Made by a program: the position numbers and the translations under genes. The notes under the pieces are model-generated. The model searched no databases and was not told the DNA's origin. It was given only the letters and a program-made list of their open reading frames with translations. From contig NC_048552.1 in NCBI RefSeq assembly GCF_902806685.2, forward strand, positions 8,459,662 to 8,523,661: 64,000 nt of DNA. The letters are read 5' to 3'. Positions 35,701 through 47,034 of the stretch are shown one piece after another. How positions within the stretch are numbered: the first letter of the stretch is position 1; the number at the start of each line of letters is the position of its first letter. The stretch is from Maniola hyperantus. Its lineage: Eukaryota > Arthropoda > Insecta > Lepidoptera > Nymphalidae.

Positions 35701-38700
35701 ATTGATATTGCCTGAAAAAGAAAAGTTCTTTATAGTATAGCAGAGGGAGTTACTTTGTGGAAGTCCATGATGATACAACATTTTCACCTTGCTTTAACTG
35801 GATTAATATAAAACAAGAAGTCATTAATAGTTTAAGGAAATCTTTACCTGTACTGCTTCAACAGGATGGTCATATTCTATAACAGCAAATCCTCTGCTGT
35901 TGCCGTCTTTGTCCACAGCCAAGTCAATATTGCGCACTTTGCCCGCCATTTTGAAAACCTCCTTTATTTTAGTGCGATCTGCTTTGTAGTCAAGCTGAAA
36001 ACATGCTTCTTTTTAGTTTTACCTCATATTTGTCACTTCATCAATCCATACTAATATTACATCCGAAAATGTAAATATGTATGTAACCTTTTTACAGCAT
36101 ATCTGTATAACCGATTTTGATGAACTTGGGTACAGAGATCATAGAGTCTATGTGTGTGTCACACTTATGTGCATAGGCTACTTTTAAACACAGAAAATCA
36201 AAGTGCCCATGGGATTTTTAAAATCTCATTCATTTAACCTATTTTTAGTTTAGTTTAATATTCTTTATTGTACACCAAGAAATAAAAATAAAAAGACACA
36301 AAAAGAAATATGTAAAAGAAGAACATACAATCAGCGGCCTTATCGCTGTGAAGCGATCTCTACCAGGCAACTAGGTTGAAGAGGATTTAAGGGCTAGTGA
36401 AAACTGGGTTTAAGGTGTACGTAAGTTGTAAGATAATAATTATAATATAAGTAATATGTATATTAATAGGCACAGAAATGCCTTAATAATAATATATAGA
36501 TAAAGATATACACAGGTACATATATAATACATAATATATATACATATATTAATATATAATATAGTGATAGATGAATAATAAATATACAACAATAATATTA
36601 TGAGTAATATTGATGTTTTAATTGTAGGATAATATATTTAATAATGTGTAATTACATAGAAGGGTTCTGACAGTTTAGATAGTGTTTATATACACGAGTC
36701 TTGAAAACGTTAAGAGACGGAGCTTGTCGTACCTGCTGAGGAAGGGCGTTCCATAGCCTAATTGCTGTAACAGTAAAGGAATCTGAATATAGCGCCGAGT
36801 TGTGTTTCGGGTAAGCAAGAATATCTATATTTGAGGAACGCTGAACGCGACCTAAGGAGCCAAAGGGTTTAAAACGTTCTTTCAGGTATATAGGAGAGCA
36901 TGGGTCATTGAGAATGCCATAGAGACAGGCAAGAACGTGCGCATTCCGGCGATACCGAATATTGAGCCACCCTAGTTCGGAACGGAATTTTGAGATGTGA
37001 TCGAACTTACGCAAACCAAATATATACCGAATGCATAGATTGAGTAGACGATCGAGTTTGTTCAGTAGCTCTTCTGTAAGGTCAGTGTAGCAAATGTCCG
37101 CATAATCTATAAGGGGGAGCAACAGAGAGTTAACAAGCACAAGTTTTGCCTTTGGGGGCTTATTTTGATGAAATTTTGTAGAGATAGCTTACATCAGGGA
37201 TACAGGCTACTTTTAATCCTGGAAAATCAAAGAGTTTCCATGGGATTCAGTGTTCTGGTATGATCTTTGTTGATGATGATGATTAGGATGCACATGCCAC
37301 CAAGCAAATATCAGCTTTTATAGTTTATTTGCTTCTGGAGAGAGCTTGGATGGTTGGAGTGGGGGTCACTAAATGCACAATAGAGATTTAAGTGTGGAAA
37401 CCTGCATAGATGGAAGAAAGAAGAAAGAGCTGCCTATTGTTTTTTAAATACGTTACTTAGTACTTACATTTGCAACAAATACTTTCTTAACTAAAGGTGG
37501 TTGCACATTTATAGACTCCAAAAACTGTAGACTTAATCCATATGTGTTGTAGTTTTCGGATTCTCTTGGTTTGTTTACTCCCCATCTACATATTAAATTA
37601 TTGTTACTATTAATAAGTAAATTAACAGTTGTAACACCTTAAATCACTACCCATATTATAAATACGAAAGCGTGTTTGTTTGTTGGTTTTTCCTTCAAAC
37701 ACGTCACAACGGAGCAACGGATCGATGTGATTTTTTGCATGGGATGATGTGATTTAGGCTTACTTTTTAAACCGGGAAATCAAAGAGTTCCCACAGGATT
37801 TTTAAAAACCTAATATAATAGTTTTTGATTTATCGTGCAAAATGTCGATAAAATACGACTGCAGTACGGGACCCTCAGTGCGCGAGTCTAACTCGCACTT
37901 GGCCGGGTTTTTTTTGACACTGAAGTGTTTGATGCACAAATTCTATCGAAATGTAAAATCTCATACTAAGCATGATATGAAAAACCAAAATAATTCTTGA
38001 TTGTTGCAGTGAAGTTCTTACGTGTGTGTGGATTTGCATCTCTAAATCAATGCAATGACATGGATTACAATGAAAACAGAAAGCAGAACTTTACAGAAGT
38101 TGTACTATCAAGAAGAGAACTATGAAATCATACCCATCTTTGTCATCCCTCATGTTCCTCCCTCCACCACCAGCCCCTCCTCCTTGCCGGGGATTATTCA
38201 ATCTGTTCCTTTCATTACCTGAATAAACAAATCAAACATAATCATTTATTTATTTTGCTTGGATATGGTACATGTATATTATTTACATGGGGTCTTAAAA
38301 AGACAATGCCCATTCAAGTATGAACAAATGTACTGTCTGCAAGATTTTTGTATCATCAGAATATTTGTAGAAAAAACTAACGAAAACGGTTTCCGCATTT
38401 CAGAAATATTAACCATAAAAAATGTCAATATTATGAGGTTAGGTTCAGCTAGAAAGTAAAAAAGGGTCTTTATAGGCTTAATAAAACAGTCAGTGGGGCC
38501 AATTCTCTTGTACACAATCTCTAAACTAAACTAAAATGACACGTCTAAATCTATTGCTATCCCTATTATAATGTTGCTTGCGGAAAAGGGTAGCACTAGA
38601 TTTAGACCTGTTAATTTAGTTTAGTTTAGAGATTGTGTACAAGAGAATCAGCCTCATTGTCAGATTTTTTAATCCTAAAACCATCATGAAACTTATTGAG

Positions 38701-41133
38701 AAATTATGTTTTTATTTTAGCTTTAATAAATAAATAAAAAATTTAAGGCACAATGCTCCTTGTGAGAGTACTGTCCATGGGCTAACTTTTTTAGGTAATC
38801 ACATATCCTGCCAAGCATGGCGTGAAAATTAATTGAACCCAGCATCTCATCTCACCTTCTTAAAATATTATTGTCATCAGCCCATTATGATGTACATAAT
38901 TATTATTATCAACATGTTATGACTAGGATGGACCATTCACAGATAGCCTGTGAGAACGAAATTTTTCCAGCTATCAGTACCCTTATTATGAATGCGAAAG
39001 TTTGTTTGTTTGTTGGTTTGTTGGTTTGCCCTTCAATCATGTCACAACGGTGCAACGGATTGACTTGATTTGTATGGGTATAGATAAAGATCTGGAGAGT
39101 GACATAGGCTACTTTTTATCCTGGACAATCAATGAGTTCCCACAGGATATTTAAAAAAAATCATCCACACGGACGAAGTCGCATTCATCAGCTAGTCTAG
39201 AATAACTTTTTTTTTTTAAGAATATTAGCCACGTTAAATGACTAATATTCCCCTATTCTCTCCAACTAAGCGTCAGGCTTGTGCTAGGAGTAGGTACGAC
39301 AATAGTGCAACGGGCAGGGTTTGAACCGTCGACCTTTCGGTTTTCAGTCCACTCCCTTACCGGTTGAGCTATTGAGGCTCTGAGGAGACTTTAGTTATAG
39401 TGTAGAAGTAGATTACAGGAAGCACTTACCAGTTTCTTCTTTTAAAACAAGTTTCCTGCCATTAAGTTCATATCTATGCATGACAAATAGAGCTTTCTTC
39501 ATAGCTTCTGAGTTTGTAAATTCAACAACACCACATCCTCTTGGCTTTCCATTTTCATCATTAAATAATTCAACATAAGCCACATCGCCTACCTGAAATT
39601 GATTAGTATAATTATTCTTTTGAACTGCATCTAAATAGATCAAGTATGCCTAGCACCCGTAGGTTGATTCCCAAAAATCTGCTGCAATTATTATTACAAT
39701 CGCAATTGTTGTGATTGGCTGAATTTATGGTTTTCTTAATGATTTTAAGCTTATTTCGTGGTTTAACGTGAAGCTCCAGCGAAAAGAACAAGAAAGAGGG
39801 TAGTTCGCTACTGCCCTTGACAGCTTGAAATTCGTCTCTCGCAGCACCGCAGTCCCGTCGTGACCACGACCCGTGCGCTAATTGGGTTGAAATATCGACA
39901 AATAAAACAAAAATTAATCATGGTATGTACCCGTTTTATACATTAAAATATATGGTTTTTTTGTTGCAACAATGCATTGTAGCCAATTGTGAGCAAGCGT
40001 CAACCAATCAGAGGTGTTAGCAATTGTCACAATGTAGCTGTCATTTTACTTCAATCAAGCCACAGTGTTACAATCGCAAAGACCTTGAATTGGCTGGTAC
40101 TGTCTCATTATTATCTAGATCTCGTATCTCAGCAAGAACGCCATAAATTCGGTAAATGACAACAACTATCACAATGTTATAAGTACAACTTCCTTTAACT
40201 TGTTATGTATACCCCAACCCTGTGGTTTTAGTACTGCAAATGACTACAAATTTTATAATAGATAAATACCAGAGATTGTAATACACAGCACGCGTGCTGT
40301 ATTTATTAGCAACTACTACAATTTTATAACAGGTTCATAGTGAGACTGTAATATGCCTGTTACATTATTGTTAAACTTCAGATACATTCTCTACAATGTA
40401 CAGGAAACAAAAATTGATTGATTGGGCTAAAAAAAGTTGTAGTACCTAGGTAACTAGAAAGTACTCAATCTAAATAGATAAAAACAAAAGTCCAGACCCA
40501 CTCACTCATCTACTACCCAGCCCAAACCTTAGGACTTAGAATGCTGAAATATTGCAGAGGGTCCTTTATAAGGTACACAAGAGAATAAAGCATGATTTTT
40601 TTAAATTCCCAGCAGGCAGCGGCGGAGGAAGCTGCTTAAGGTCACAAGTCATCAATAATAAGTCAACAAGCAGACCAATGGATTGTCCTAATAAGTAGGT
40701 GTCACAAGCCCAGACTTGAAATCTATGCAAATAATCTGGCATTAGGCTGAAAAGAACCACAATAGAAGAACTTTCTTAGTCTTGTGCACACTAAAGCCAG
40801 CGAAACATTATGAGAAGAGTTTCTCGATGGAGTGACATTCTCTCGACCCTAAATGCACTCATAACAATCTGATAAAAGTTCATTCAATGACTGATTGCTG
40901 ATTGCAGATAGGTACGCTTTGAAATATCAAAAAAAAGTAGGTGTATCTACCTTATCTTTGAACAAGTCCTTCAATTCAGCCCAACGAAACTCATACGGTA
41001 TGTTTGAGACAAATAATCGCTTTCCTTCTGATCTATCGCGATCCCCAGAGCGGTCTCGCGTGGCGTCAGAAAACCTGGATGGTCTGTCTCCACGCCTGGA
41101 ACGGTCCCTTTCCTTCTCTCTTTGGTTATCCAT
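32007..41133 (-). CDS. hnRNP M / rumpelstiltskin-like RNA-binding protein, complete, nine exons
   Basis: Exons in order: 41133..40951, 39592..39430, 38218..38134, 37585..37468, 35994..35848, 35711..35370, 34137..33912, 32757..32615, 32165..32007. They total 1566 nt with phase kept at every junction, giving about 521 aa. The protein has a charged R/D/S-rich start, RRM1 (RNP2 LFVSNI at 40-45, RNP1 RGCGVVEF at 79-86), a glycine-rich spacer (exon 3), RRM2 (VFVANL at 179-184, RGFAVIEY at 217-224), a long G/N/S/L-rich linker (exons 6-7, about 245-440) and a C-terminal RRM3. Three RRMs with this spacing fit hnRNP M and the fly protein Rumpelstiltskin, nuclear proteins that bind pre-mRNA and act in splicing and mRNA localisation. 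The first ATG is used because the charged N-terminus begins there. Introns hold a LINE fragment, SINEs and MITEs. Confidence 0.92.
32262..32395 (+). repeat. SINE 3' half with TGATGA tail
   Basis: Matches the 3' part of the SINE at 3057 (CTGCCAATCGGCATCGGGCC, GGAGACCCGTGCTC) and ends with GATCATGATGATGATGATG. Lies in the last intron of the hnRNP M-like gene. Confidence 0.65.
33581..33860. mobile_element. 167-bp snap-back MITE (copy 2) nested inside an older repeat
   Basis: 33616-33782 is a second copy of the 4689-4855 element, same length, with about two base differences (one at its last base). It is flanked by CTG on both sides (33613-33615 and 33783-33785). It interrupts a repeat reading TAGACTAGCGCTTGGCTGCA...GTGGCAAGTGACGATGCAGC whose uninterrupted form occurs at about 15195-15300, so the empty site can be read in this same window. 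Confidence 0.8.
34251..34651. mobile_element. GGTTCCGTACC-family inverted-repeat element
   Basis: Begins AGGGTTCCGTACCTCAAAAG and ends TACTACGGAACCCTCGGTGA...GGCCGGTTTTTTT, giving short inverted repeats. The interior has TTGTCTGTCTGTC and TTCCCGTTGACCTAGAATCA. A second copy is at 34861-35275 and fragments are at about 14560-14700, 24805-24968, 37815-37915 and 45685-45898. Non-autonomous; class not determined. Confidence 0.6.
34861..35275. mobile_element. GGTTCCGTACC-family element, second copy
   Basis: Diverged copy of 34251-34651 in the same orientation and same intron of the hnRNP M-like gene, about 210 bp apart. Confidence 0.6.
35370..37585 (-). CDS. hnRNP M-like exons 4-6: RRM2 and start of linker
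   Basis: Exon 4 (37585..37468) ends with RNP2 (KKVFVAN). Exon 5 (35994..35848) starts LDYKADRTKIKEVF and carries RNP1. Exon 6 (35711..35370) starts AISMFDKQILFERRMTVRMD, closing the RRM before a G/N/S-rich linker. A jockey-type LINE fragment sits in the intron between exons 4 and 5. Confidence 0.92.
36244..37140 (-). pseudogene. 5'-truncated LINE: C-terminal end of a jockey/CR1-type reverse transcriptase
   Basis: A 162-codon minus-strand frame (37140 to 36652) reads LLPLIDYADICY, LGWLNIRYRR, IYLKERF, AIRLWNALPQQVRQAPSLN and FKTRVYKHYL. This is the conserved block after the polymerase core in jockey/CR1-group LINEs. It is followed by an AT-rich 3' region ending near TATTCTTTATTGTACACC-like sequence at about 36250-36285. 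No endonuclease or polymerase catalytic core is present, so it is a dead 5'-truncated copy. It sits in the intron between exons 4 and 5 of the hnRNP M-like gene, amid Helitron-like fragments. Confidence 0.8.
37645..37815 (+). repeat. Helitron-like repeat fragment
   Basis: TATTATAAATACGAAAGCGTG start and AAATCAAAGAGTTCCCACAG interior match the family at 50236; the CTAGT end is replaced by a piece of the GGTTCCGTACC family. Confidence 0.5.
38496..38654. mobile_element. About 159-bp palindromic MITE (TGTACACAATCTC family)
   Basis: CTCTTGTACACAATCTCTAA at one end mirrors TTAGAGATTGTGTACAAGAG at the other. The middle reads TCTAAATCTATTGCTATCC and a reverse-complement partner. Further copies are at about 46080-46238, 46878-47034, 57176-57312 and 59161-59308, with a half copy at 8308-8376. 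Confidence 0.75.
38974..39196 (+). repeat. Helitron-like repeat copy
   Basis: Starts AGTACCCTTATTATGAATGC and ends GGACGAAGTCGCATTCATCA-GCTAGT. Immediately followed by a reverse SINE. Confidence 0.55.
39207..39380 (-). repeat. tRNA-derived SINE (GAGCCTC family), reverse
   Basis: Reverse complement of the 31263 type: on the - strand GAGCCTCAATAGCTCAACCG, B box CGGTTCAAACCC, body GTCGTACCTACTCCTAGCAC, ending with an A run at 39207-39220. It lies just downstream of exon 2 of the hnRNP M-like gene. Confidence 0.7.
39430..41133 (-). CDS. hnRNP M-like exons 1-2: RRM1
   Basis: Exon 1 (41133..40951) encodes the R/D-rich head and the first half of RRM1, ending LKDLFKDK before donor GTAGAT. Exon 2 (39592..39430) begins VGDVAYVEL and supplies RNP1 and the last strand (LNGRKLVLKEETG). 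The joined RRM has the expected length of about 75 residues. Confidence 0.92.
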
Positions 41134-41809
41134 TATCTAATAATAAAACAAACAAATATTTTTTCAACGAAAACCTTTCGAACCTTGAATAGCTTATCAC
41201 AAGCACAAAAAGCACCCAGAGAGCATTTCACGAACATGAAGAACCATACCGGTACGATTACCTACCTTGTTATGCTCGTTTCAATTACACGGTACACTAA
41301 AGTATATTATAGGAAAGCAATTATTTAGTCAAAATTTGGTAAATAAAGCGACACAATCTTCGATATTTCACAGTTTCTGTTTGGTTTTTGAATTGTAATA
41401 CAAATTCAGACAATCTTTCATAATTTCAATAAAACAAAATGGCGCGAGACGACCATAGAGTAAAGTAATACTCATTAATCTATGGTAGGTAATACTGGAG
41501 ACGGACTGGAACTAGTAATATAGTAGATAATCTATGTTATAGTCCGTGATAGTCACAGATTAATAGGGATATCAGTATATTATGTAATACTACATTATAG
41601 TGATCTGTGGCAATTACTGGTCTGTGATCTGTGGTAATCACTACCCAGAGCCGTAAAAAAGAATTAAAAAAAAAGTAATCACTACGTTATATTTTAAGGT
41701 TATCTCTCGCGGTGATTTTTATTACTGGTCGGTGGTGGTCGGTGGCGATCACAGTCTTTTATCCACTGCGATTTATATTTTCCGATGAGCTTAGTTTTGA
41801 ATTAGAAAG
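41134..41809. promoter_or_regulatory. Head-to-head promoter interval between hnRNP M-like and LAS1-like genes
   Basis: The two start codons diverge across 676 bp, so both promoters must lie here or just inside. The stretch is AT-rich with several similar repeats of the type GTGATCTGTGG / GGTGGTCGGTGGCGATCAC (about 41590-41755). No confident TATA box or initiator is assigned. Sharing a promoter is inference from spacing; both genes are expected to be broadly expressed. Confidence 0.5.
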
Positions 41810-43814
41810 ATGAGTGATATATATCAGATATCACCTTGGTATGATACAGAAGAATGGAATCGAGTATATAATGATATATTTGGGGTAAGGTCAACTCTTA
41901 CTACAAAAAGAAATGCTCTTGACCGGCTCTTTATTTGGAAAGCACGGTGTCCTTCTTTACCTTCTGGCATTGAAGCTACAATGAGTTTGCTAAATGTGAA
42001 CATCCAGGACCAAGGCCAGCACTACGATATATGTAACGATCATGTACTTCGCTTAGCGTATTCTTCTGCATTAATGCGGTTTGTAAATCATATGTTTGAT
42101 AAGGAAACTAAGAAAGGTCTTAGCTTGTTTCAAGCTGCAAGCACTTTTGGGGTCCCAGAATGGATTATAGAATTACGTCACAACACTGCACACAGTAATA
42201 TAGTTCCCCACATTGACTTATTAAGAGAAGCATCTGTTATAAGTTTCGACTGGCTACAGAAAAATTATTGGGATAAACATAAATCATGCATTAGTGACTT
42301 TATCGTAGGCAATGTGTACATTGAAACAGAAATTGAAAAAAAGATAACATTGCTAATGAACTTTTGTGTTTCACTAAGTATTTGTTCACATCCCATATAC
42401 AATATTAAAAATTTAGCTGAAATAAACGATATTAATTTGAGAGAATCTTTAGTTAATGATGCTAGAGAAGTATGCGAAGACCTTGATTTCACAAATTTAA
42501 AAATCATTTCAATAGATACTCTACAAAACATACTTAACATTCAGGCTAAGAAGATACTGATTGATGAAGCTGCCTCTAGTTATGTTAACAAAGCACTATT
42601 GTCAAATGAATCTGCATTTGTTTCCCTAGAAATATTGAAATCTCTAGACTATATTGGTTATACTACTGATAAACCATTAAATACAGAATATGTACAATGT
42701 TTCACTGGACTTTTGAGTTTCCTTTTTACATATGACTTATTGAAAGATTTTGTATTGGAGCTTATCAAAGTAACACAGAGTGAACATGAAAACGGTGTTA
42801 AATGTAAACTTGCAGCTAAATGGGTATCTGTTATATTAAAAGCTTTAAGAAACAATCAACAATTTATGGAAAAGATATATAAGTAAGTATAGGTACTTAC
42901 TATTTGCTTTAAAGTTTTTTTATTATCTTATACCTACAATCTGCTCTCCTACACATCTGTGTAGTCTTTCTAGCCTTGAAAACTACAATTAGTTATGTTT
43001 TGAGTTTTATATTAAAACATTTATACTTACTCACTTTTTTGCTGAAATTATGAGAGGTGCATGCTGATCCCAGCATGCACCTCTAATTTTTTCAGGTTAT
43101 GTTTGTTTTAAGCATTTAAATATCCCTTGCTTTAAGGGTAAAGGAAAACAACGCGAGGAAACCCGCATGCCTGAGAGTTCTCCATAATTCTGAGGAGACA
43201 TGAGCTCAGTAGTGAGCCGGTGATAGGTGATCATGAAGAATGATATTATAATGCTTTTTATTAATTACAGGGCTGATACTGATATAATGTCAAAGGATGA
43301 AAAAGAACTAAAAAGTTTATACTATCACTGGTATCCTAACGATAAGAAGAGAACTTTATTTTTGAATTTGCACAAGTCAGTACCAAGAGAGTTTACCAAT
43401 ATTAATTTCATCCGGCCAATAATATCAACTTACAATCCCTATCTAGCGCTATTTATCAGAGATCTTTTAAACCTAGTACGACCTCAACTATCTGATTCTG
43501 TTAAGACAAAAATATGTCAACTTGCAAAAGTTATTGCATCACCGGAAAAATTCCCAGTTATGTCTTCAAAAATATATACATCAGATGATCTTGATCCAGC
43601 AAATAATTTAGATGCTAAAAATGAATCTAAGCAATATGAAGATGTAAAAATTATAGACGTCCAAATGGAGAGCAAAGAGAAAGTTGAAAAAGATGGAAGT
43701 AAGCTAAAGTTTGGAGTATGGCAATTGGCCTCTAAAAATGCTGCTTGGGCCACCTGTCCAATAGGACAACTCCCTTGGACTCAACTAACTATTGAACCTA
43801 TGGAAACTCAGTGA
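41810..43814 (+). CDS. LAS1-like ribosome biogenesis protein (HEPN endoribonuclease), complete, two exons
   Basis: Exons 41810..42882 and 43271..43814 total 1617 nt, in frame across a GTAAGT/TTACAG intron, giving about 538 aa. The N-terminal Las1 domain starts SPWYDTEEWNRVYNDIF and includes ALDRLFIWKARCPSLPSGIE. The HEPN catalytic motif R-x4-H is present as ELRHNTAH (R123, H128). The C-terminus has the conserved WATCPIGQLPW block (about 517-527). In yeast and animals Las1 forms a nuclear complex with the polynucleotide kinase Grc3/NOL9 and cuts the ITS2 spacer of pre-rRNA, needed for the 60S subunit. The acidic low-complexity stretch usual in vertebrate LAS1L is short here. The single intron holds a SINE. 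Confidence 0.92.
43058..43240 (+). repeat. SINE fragment in the LAS1-like intron
   Basis: Body and 3' part of the 3057-type SINE (GCATGCACCTCTAATTTTTT, CCTGAGAGTTCTCC, GTGAGCCGGTGATAGG, GATCATGAAGAATGAT). The 3' end stops about 30 bp before the acceptor of exon 2. Confidence 0.65.
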
Positions 43815-46079
43815 TTTGATTATAGAAATAGAAATTAAAGCCAGTTAGTTATCCACAGCAATTGTTTATTTTTTATCATAATTTGTATACAGTATAATAA
43901 TATTTTGGTTACATTTTATTAAAATTATTATATTGACACATTATAGGACTTCTAAAAGTAGATTGATTAATATACATGTAATTAGTATATTACAAATCTC
44001 TTAAGAGGAAGATAACTCAACTGTTATTATAAAATTAAAAAAATGTGTTTTGAAAAATATTGGTCCTTAGCAATTACAAAATATTCTTGACCTTAATGAA
44101 CTGCTATTTTTTATTACTGTTGTAATTTTAACAAACATTGAAATATCAAATCAAGTAATATCTTAACCAATATCAGTAACTTTTTCACATTTTGAAATCA
44201 GAAGATTCCCAATAATAAAAACAAAAGTTTAAAATCACATTTATAATTCAAAATTGTTTTTAACAATTCAAGTAGGTACACAAATCATAATTTTCAAAAC
44301 CTAAAATTCGTATAACTAAACATCAGGCACCAGTTCAAAATTTTCAACACCATGAATCATAAAATATGAATATCCTAAAAACTAATTAACTTAAAACAAA
44401 CTATCAGTATCAGTATGTATAACACAGCAGTAACTAAGTAGTTACACTTCTAATATTTACAGAACTTTACAAGGATTTTATTTTATCTACAAAGACTTGT
44501 TACTTTTAAAATACTAAAACAGGAGCCACATTGAACATTTATCAAAAACCTACCACATGTATATTAAACTAATGTAAAGCATAAAAGTTATGTAGGGATG
44601 TGGAATTAAAACTTTAAAGGTATATATTCTATATAAAATATTGTTTTCAGAGATTTTAGCTGTATGCCGCTAATGAATACTTTGATTCTAAAAATCTGCA
44701 ATACACATTCAATAAGAGTTAACATTTAGTAAAAGACAACAATTTCTAAACATTTATTAGACATAATAATATGAACTGCTGCTTGTTGAAAGCAAATAAG
44801 TTGAAGGCACAGAAAGTACAGTAATTACTGTGACACAACCCCCAATAAAAACAAATATTTTTGAATTTATTACTCGCTAAAATATATTCAGCATCTCAGT
44901 GAAAATATTAATTTAGATAAGTAGCACAGTTTTCATACCATTTTTTTGTGTATGACCTTAAATATAACATTAAATTATAATTTGAGATTCAAACGAACGT
45001 CGCGATATAAAATGGCCTCCACTTTGTAAGACTGTAATTAAAAAATGAGTTCGCAAATCACAATTAATATCAAGCAGTAACTTAATTCTAAAAGTATGTT
45101 TAGTACATAAATTACATGTCACAGAGATATTCGTTGTTTAAACATGTATAATAAGTAATAACTAATTAATTAAAAGCAGACGAAATGTTTGTGACTTAAC
45201 AATAATTCAAATAGCTTAACAATAGACAGTCTTTTAGAATATGAAACGAATAAAATACAAGCAAGAACACTAAAAAGCTCAAATTTTTCTAGAGTAACAG
45301 TGCGGTTCATGATATCGACAAAAAGCATCAAAAACGCTGTCTAAAAAACTTTCATCCTATTTCAATAGACAAAGTTTTAGTGACGTTATTTGATATTTAT
45401 CAGCATTGCTATCCTAGAAAACTAGAACTTAACTGATGCATCACGTGATAAAATGTTTCTAACATTTAATTCTATAGACAAAATGTATATTTAAATATAC
45501 TAGATTTTACAAAATAGGTGTTAGTACAGTACTGTAAATATCCATGGCTTTGTATTGTTGCTATGGCAACTTGCATGTAGATAATTATATTGTATATTAG
45601 GAATAAAATTAATGGCAGTTTCCCCGAATATAAGAGACCGTCAGTTGGCTAAAAGTAATGTAAATGTAGGGTGTTATTCGGATTCCGTACCCGAAGAGAC
45701 CCAACGGGACCCTATTGCTAAGCCTTCGCTGTCCGTCCGTCTGTTAGAGGGCTGTATCTCGTGAACCGTAATAGGTAGAGAGTTGAAATTTTCACAGAAT
45801 GCCACTTTAACAACAAAATAATGAAAATTTTTAAAAAAATTGTACGATGATACAGAACCCTTCGTGTGCGAGTCCGACCTGCACTTGACCGATTTTTATA
45901 AACTTAAAATCACTGTATCTCAAATGTTAAAATATTTTCTTTTTAACACAATTATAATAATCACAATAAACTGGATTTCCGCGTATACCAAGACGATTAA
46001 GTACAAATCCTCTTTCACAGACATTAATTTGGTGCTAGTGGGCTGGAGCTGATTCCGATTTTTGAATTTCCAAATAATG

Positions 46080-46238
46080 TGGCTAATTCCGTTGTACACG
46101 AACTCTAAACTAAACTAAAATAGCACGTCTAAATCTATTGCTATCCCTTTCATAATGTTGCTTGCGGAAAAGGATAGCACTAGATTTAGACCCGATAATT
46201 TAGTTTAATTTAGAGATTGTGTACAAGAGAATCGGCCC
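46080..46238. mobile_element. Palindromic MITE (TGTACACAATCTC family)
   Basis: Copy of the 38496 element with both arms retained (GTACACGAACTCTAAACTAA and AGAGATTGTGTACAAGAG). Confidence 0.7.
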
Positions 46239-46593
46239 CAATGTATATCTAAGGAATCGTTTTAACAATTTGTTGTATTGGAAATCTAAAATTGTCTCAT
46301 TAAGTTCATGCGGTGCTTTGTCATTTTTAGATGCATTGCTTTCTCCAGCAAGTTTATTTGGAATACAATGACAGAAAACATGCTCTTTTGTGATTGGTTG
46401 GTCACTCAAAATGGTTAACACCCACTAACTTTTTGTCTTTGTCTTTGAATTACGTATTACGTGAACGAGAGAGCCCTATATTAACTTCTCTCCGTGGATA
46501 GAGAATAATTTAAAATGGCTAAAATAAATTAAATACTATCTAAAGTGACACTACATATTTTTAATTAATTCTTGCATTTTTTTCTCCAGCCAA

Positions 46594-46695
46594 GGTATAG
46601 TACGCGACAGGACGACAATCGGGGTGGGGACGTCCCGCACACCCGCCTCATACCCCGATTGCTGTCTCGACCTTCGCGACCTGTCGCGTATTATA
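46594..46695. repeat. GC-rich interspersed repeat, short copy
   Basis: Begins GTATAGTACGCGACAGGACG and ends CGACCTGTCGCGTATTATAG, so its ends are inverted repeats. It lacks the central CGCGCTAACC section present in the copies at 49590 and 58338. Confidence 0.6.
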
Positions 46696-46877
46696 GTTTC
46701 AGCCAGGGGTGGAAATAAAATACATAAATAATATTGCTTTAGATGTATAGTTAGTAGTCTTATAGGTCTTATTTCACAAACCACCGAACAACTTTTTTAG
46801 CTTGTACTGGCGGAGAACTGCCAGTACAAAAAGTGCTAAATAGATTTTATTGCCAAAAGAAAATTTTCACATGAAGC

Positions 46878-47034
46878 AGCTAATTCTGTTGCACACAATT
46901 TCTAAACTAAACTGAAATTACTGGTCTAAATATATTGCTATCTCTTTCATAACTCTCCCTACGGAAAAGGATACCACTAGTTTTAGATCTGACAAATTAG
47001 TTAAGTTTAGCGATTGTGTACAACAGAATTAACC
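46878..47034. mobile_element. Palindromic MITE (TGTACACAATCTC family), diverged
   Basis: Same architecture as 38496-38654 with more substitutions (TGCACACAATTTCTAAACTA at the left, AGCGATTGTGTACAACAG at the right). Confidence 0.65.
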
